Of a stretch of 32,062 nt of DNA, positions 31,365-32,062 are shown piece after piece. This DNA comes from a virus, in IMG/VR virus record IMGVR_UViG_3300030117_006961, positions 1 to 32,062 of that record; one strand, given 5' to 3'. Under the pieces are notes generated by a model. It did no database searches and had not been told where the DNA came from. It saw only the letters and a list, made by a program, of their open reading frames with translations. Every line of letters starts with the position of its first letter. The first letter of the stretch is position 1. A program made the translations under genes and the position numbers.

Positions 31365-31921
31365 TAGGATACCTCATCTGGAAAATCATACATAGGTGCT
31401 TTGCCCCCTGAAGGCACATCAAACAAAGCTATAAACTTTGCAAGTGTATCACACGCATCTATCTTATCTTCTATTGTTTTAGTAGCCGTTCTAACACTTG
31501 TTCTATAAGTAGAAATATCGCTTGGTATAGCTGTACTTGATTCAGCTTTGCGAGTTACATACCAATCTGTTTTTTCTAAAAGAGCATGGGCATATTTTTT
31601 GGTACTGTCTTTCCAACTATTTTTAAGTCCTTTTGTTACACCTTGTTTGCCTGTTAAAGGGTCATTTTTTGGATTACCACTTTCATCAACCCATAGAGTA
31701 TCGGCTAAACTTTTTTCTATTAAAGTGCCATCTGCTTGTCTGCCAGAATAAAAACGATTATCAAATACTGCATCTTGTGGTGATGGGTTAGACCATACAA
31801 GACCAACAGCTTTCTTTTGGTCATCCGACCATACAGACCAATTACTTGGGTGTCTTATTTTACTAGCATCAACCCAACTGCTACCTGCTTTAATTACTGT
31901 ATTGCCTAATTTCCACGGCAT
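31364..31921 (-). CDS. Tail-fibre-associated protein (assembly chaperone-like)
   Basis: The 185-residue product follows the tail fibre gene by nine bases. It starts MPWKLGNTVIKAGSSWVD, has GLVWSNPSPQD, then TKKYAHALLEKTDWYVTRKAE, IPSDISTYRTSVRTATKTIEDKID and ends with a short acidic tail. The DWYVTRKAE...IPxxI...YR pattern is like that of fibre assembly proteins of DUF4376-like type, which are encoded just after tail fibres. The role is inferred from pattern and position. Confidence 0.6.
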   Translation of the reverse strand: MPWKLGNTVIKAGSSWVDASKIRHPSNWSVWSDDQKKAVGLVWSNPSPQDAVFDNRFYSGRQADGTLIEKSLADTLWVDESGNPKNDPLTGKQGVTKGLKNSWKDSTKKYAHALLEKTDWYVTRKAESSTAIPSDISTYRTSVRTATKTIEDKIDACDTLAKFIALFDVPSGGKAPMYDFPDEVS

Positions 31922-31930
31922 TATTTTCTC

Positions 31931-32062
31931 CTATCTTGCGTTTGCATATTTAAATGGTCCACCTTGTTCGGCTACAGCATAAAATGCATAGGTGTTTGCA
32001 TTGTTAAATCCATAGTTTGCAGAGCCATCTCTAATTTTAAAACCATTCGATAAAAAATCTAT
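31931..32062 (-). CDS. Tail fibre / receptor-binding protein, C-terminal fragment
   Basis: These 43 residues end a gene whose start lies beyond the right edge. They read DFLSNGFKIR, then GFNNANTYAFYAVAEQGG, ending PFKYANAR. The LSNGFKIR...NTYxxxAxAE...PFKYANAR pattern is a conserved ending of many phage tail fibres of environmental phages. It is likely, but not proven, that this is the end of the fibre whose start is at 1-262; joining the two window ends directly does not keep one frame. Confidence 0.65.
   Translation of the reverse strand: MDFLSNGFKIRDGSANYGFNNANTYAFYAVAEQGGPFKYANAR

Noticed and set aside
1-32062. Very-short-patch repair as the sole cause of the CCWGG excess
   Set aside because: That bias should also remove CTTGG/CCAAG and CTAG. 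By eye these are still common, so the explanation is at best partial; it needs a proper count.

Overview
The window looks like almost the whole genome of a temperate, T7-shaped podovirus (or the matching prophage/metagenomic contig) from a low-GC bacterium, probably an alphaproteobacterium and probably marine. The host guess is inference: it rests on the AT-rich codon use, on gene families that resemble those of marine alphaproteobacterial podoviruses, and on a tRNA-Asp 3' fragment used as attachment site. Nothing in the window looks like host chromosome.

Layout. A divergent lysogeny switch sits at about 22.53-22.63 kb. Leftward from it (minus strand) runs a Cro-like gene, then a VRR-NUC nuclease, a PAPS-reductase-like PP-loop enzyme, an NrdR-like zinc-ribbon protein, an unknown protein, a DUF6362-like protein, the small terminase, two small unknowns, an HNH protein, the large terminase, portal, a Bbp19-like protein, scaffold, capsid, tail adaptor and nozzle, a GNAT protein, three internal/ejection proteins (one with an ADP-ribosyltransferase-like domain), a second very large ejection-type protein, and the start of a T7-type tail fibre that runs off the left end. 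The right end holds the end of a tail fibre, followed leftward by a fibre-associated protein and a cassette of small membrane proteins, a holin and a T4-type endolysin. If the molecule is circular, the late genes therefore form one leftward series from 22.5 kb through the window ends to 28.8 kb, closed by a terminator at 28.55 kb. The two window ends do not join in frame, so part of the fibre (and possibly more) is missing.

Rightward from the switch (plus strand, 22.63-26.73 kb) lie the repressor and a recombination module: a RecB-type exonuclease, small partners, an ERF-like annealing protein, an excisionase-like HTH protein and an orphan DNA methyltransferase. A GNAT protein and the tyrosine integrase face this module. 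The attP lies upstream of the integrase and carries the 3' part of tRNA-Asp, flanked by GTGGCACAAA arm-type repeats. No DNA polymerase, primase, helicase or RNA polymerase gene is visible, so replication probably relies on the host.

The most notable points are: repressor-type operators shared by the switch, the recombination operon and the integrase; a second pair of integrase-arm-like repeats beside the large terminase gene; an apparent AUA start for the major capsid protein; a strong excess of CCWGG pentamers; an ADP-ribosyltransferase-like domain on a virion protein; and an EF-hand membrane protein in the lysis region.
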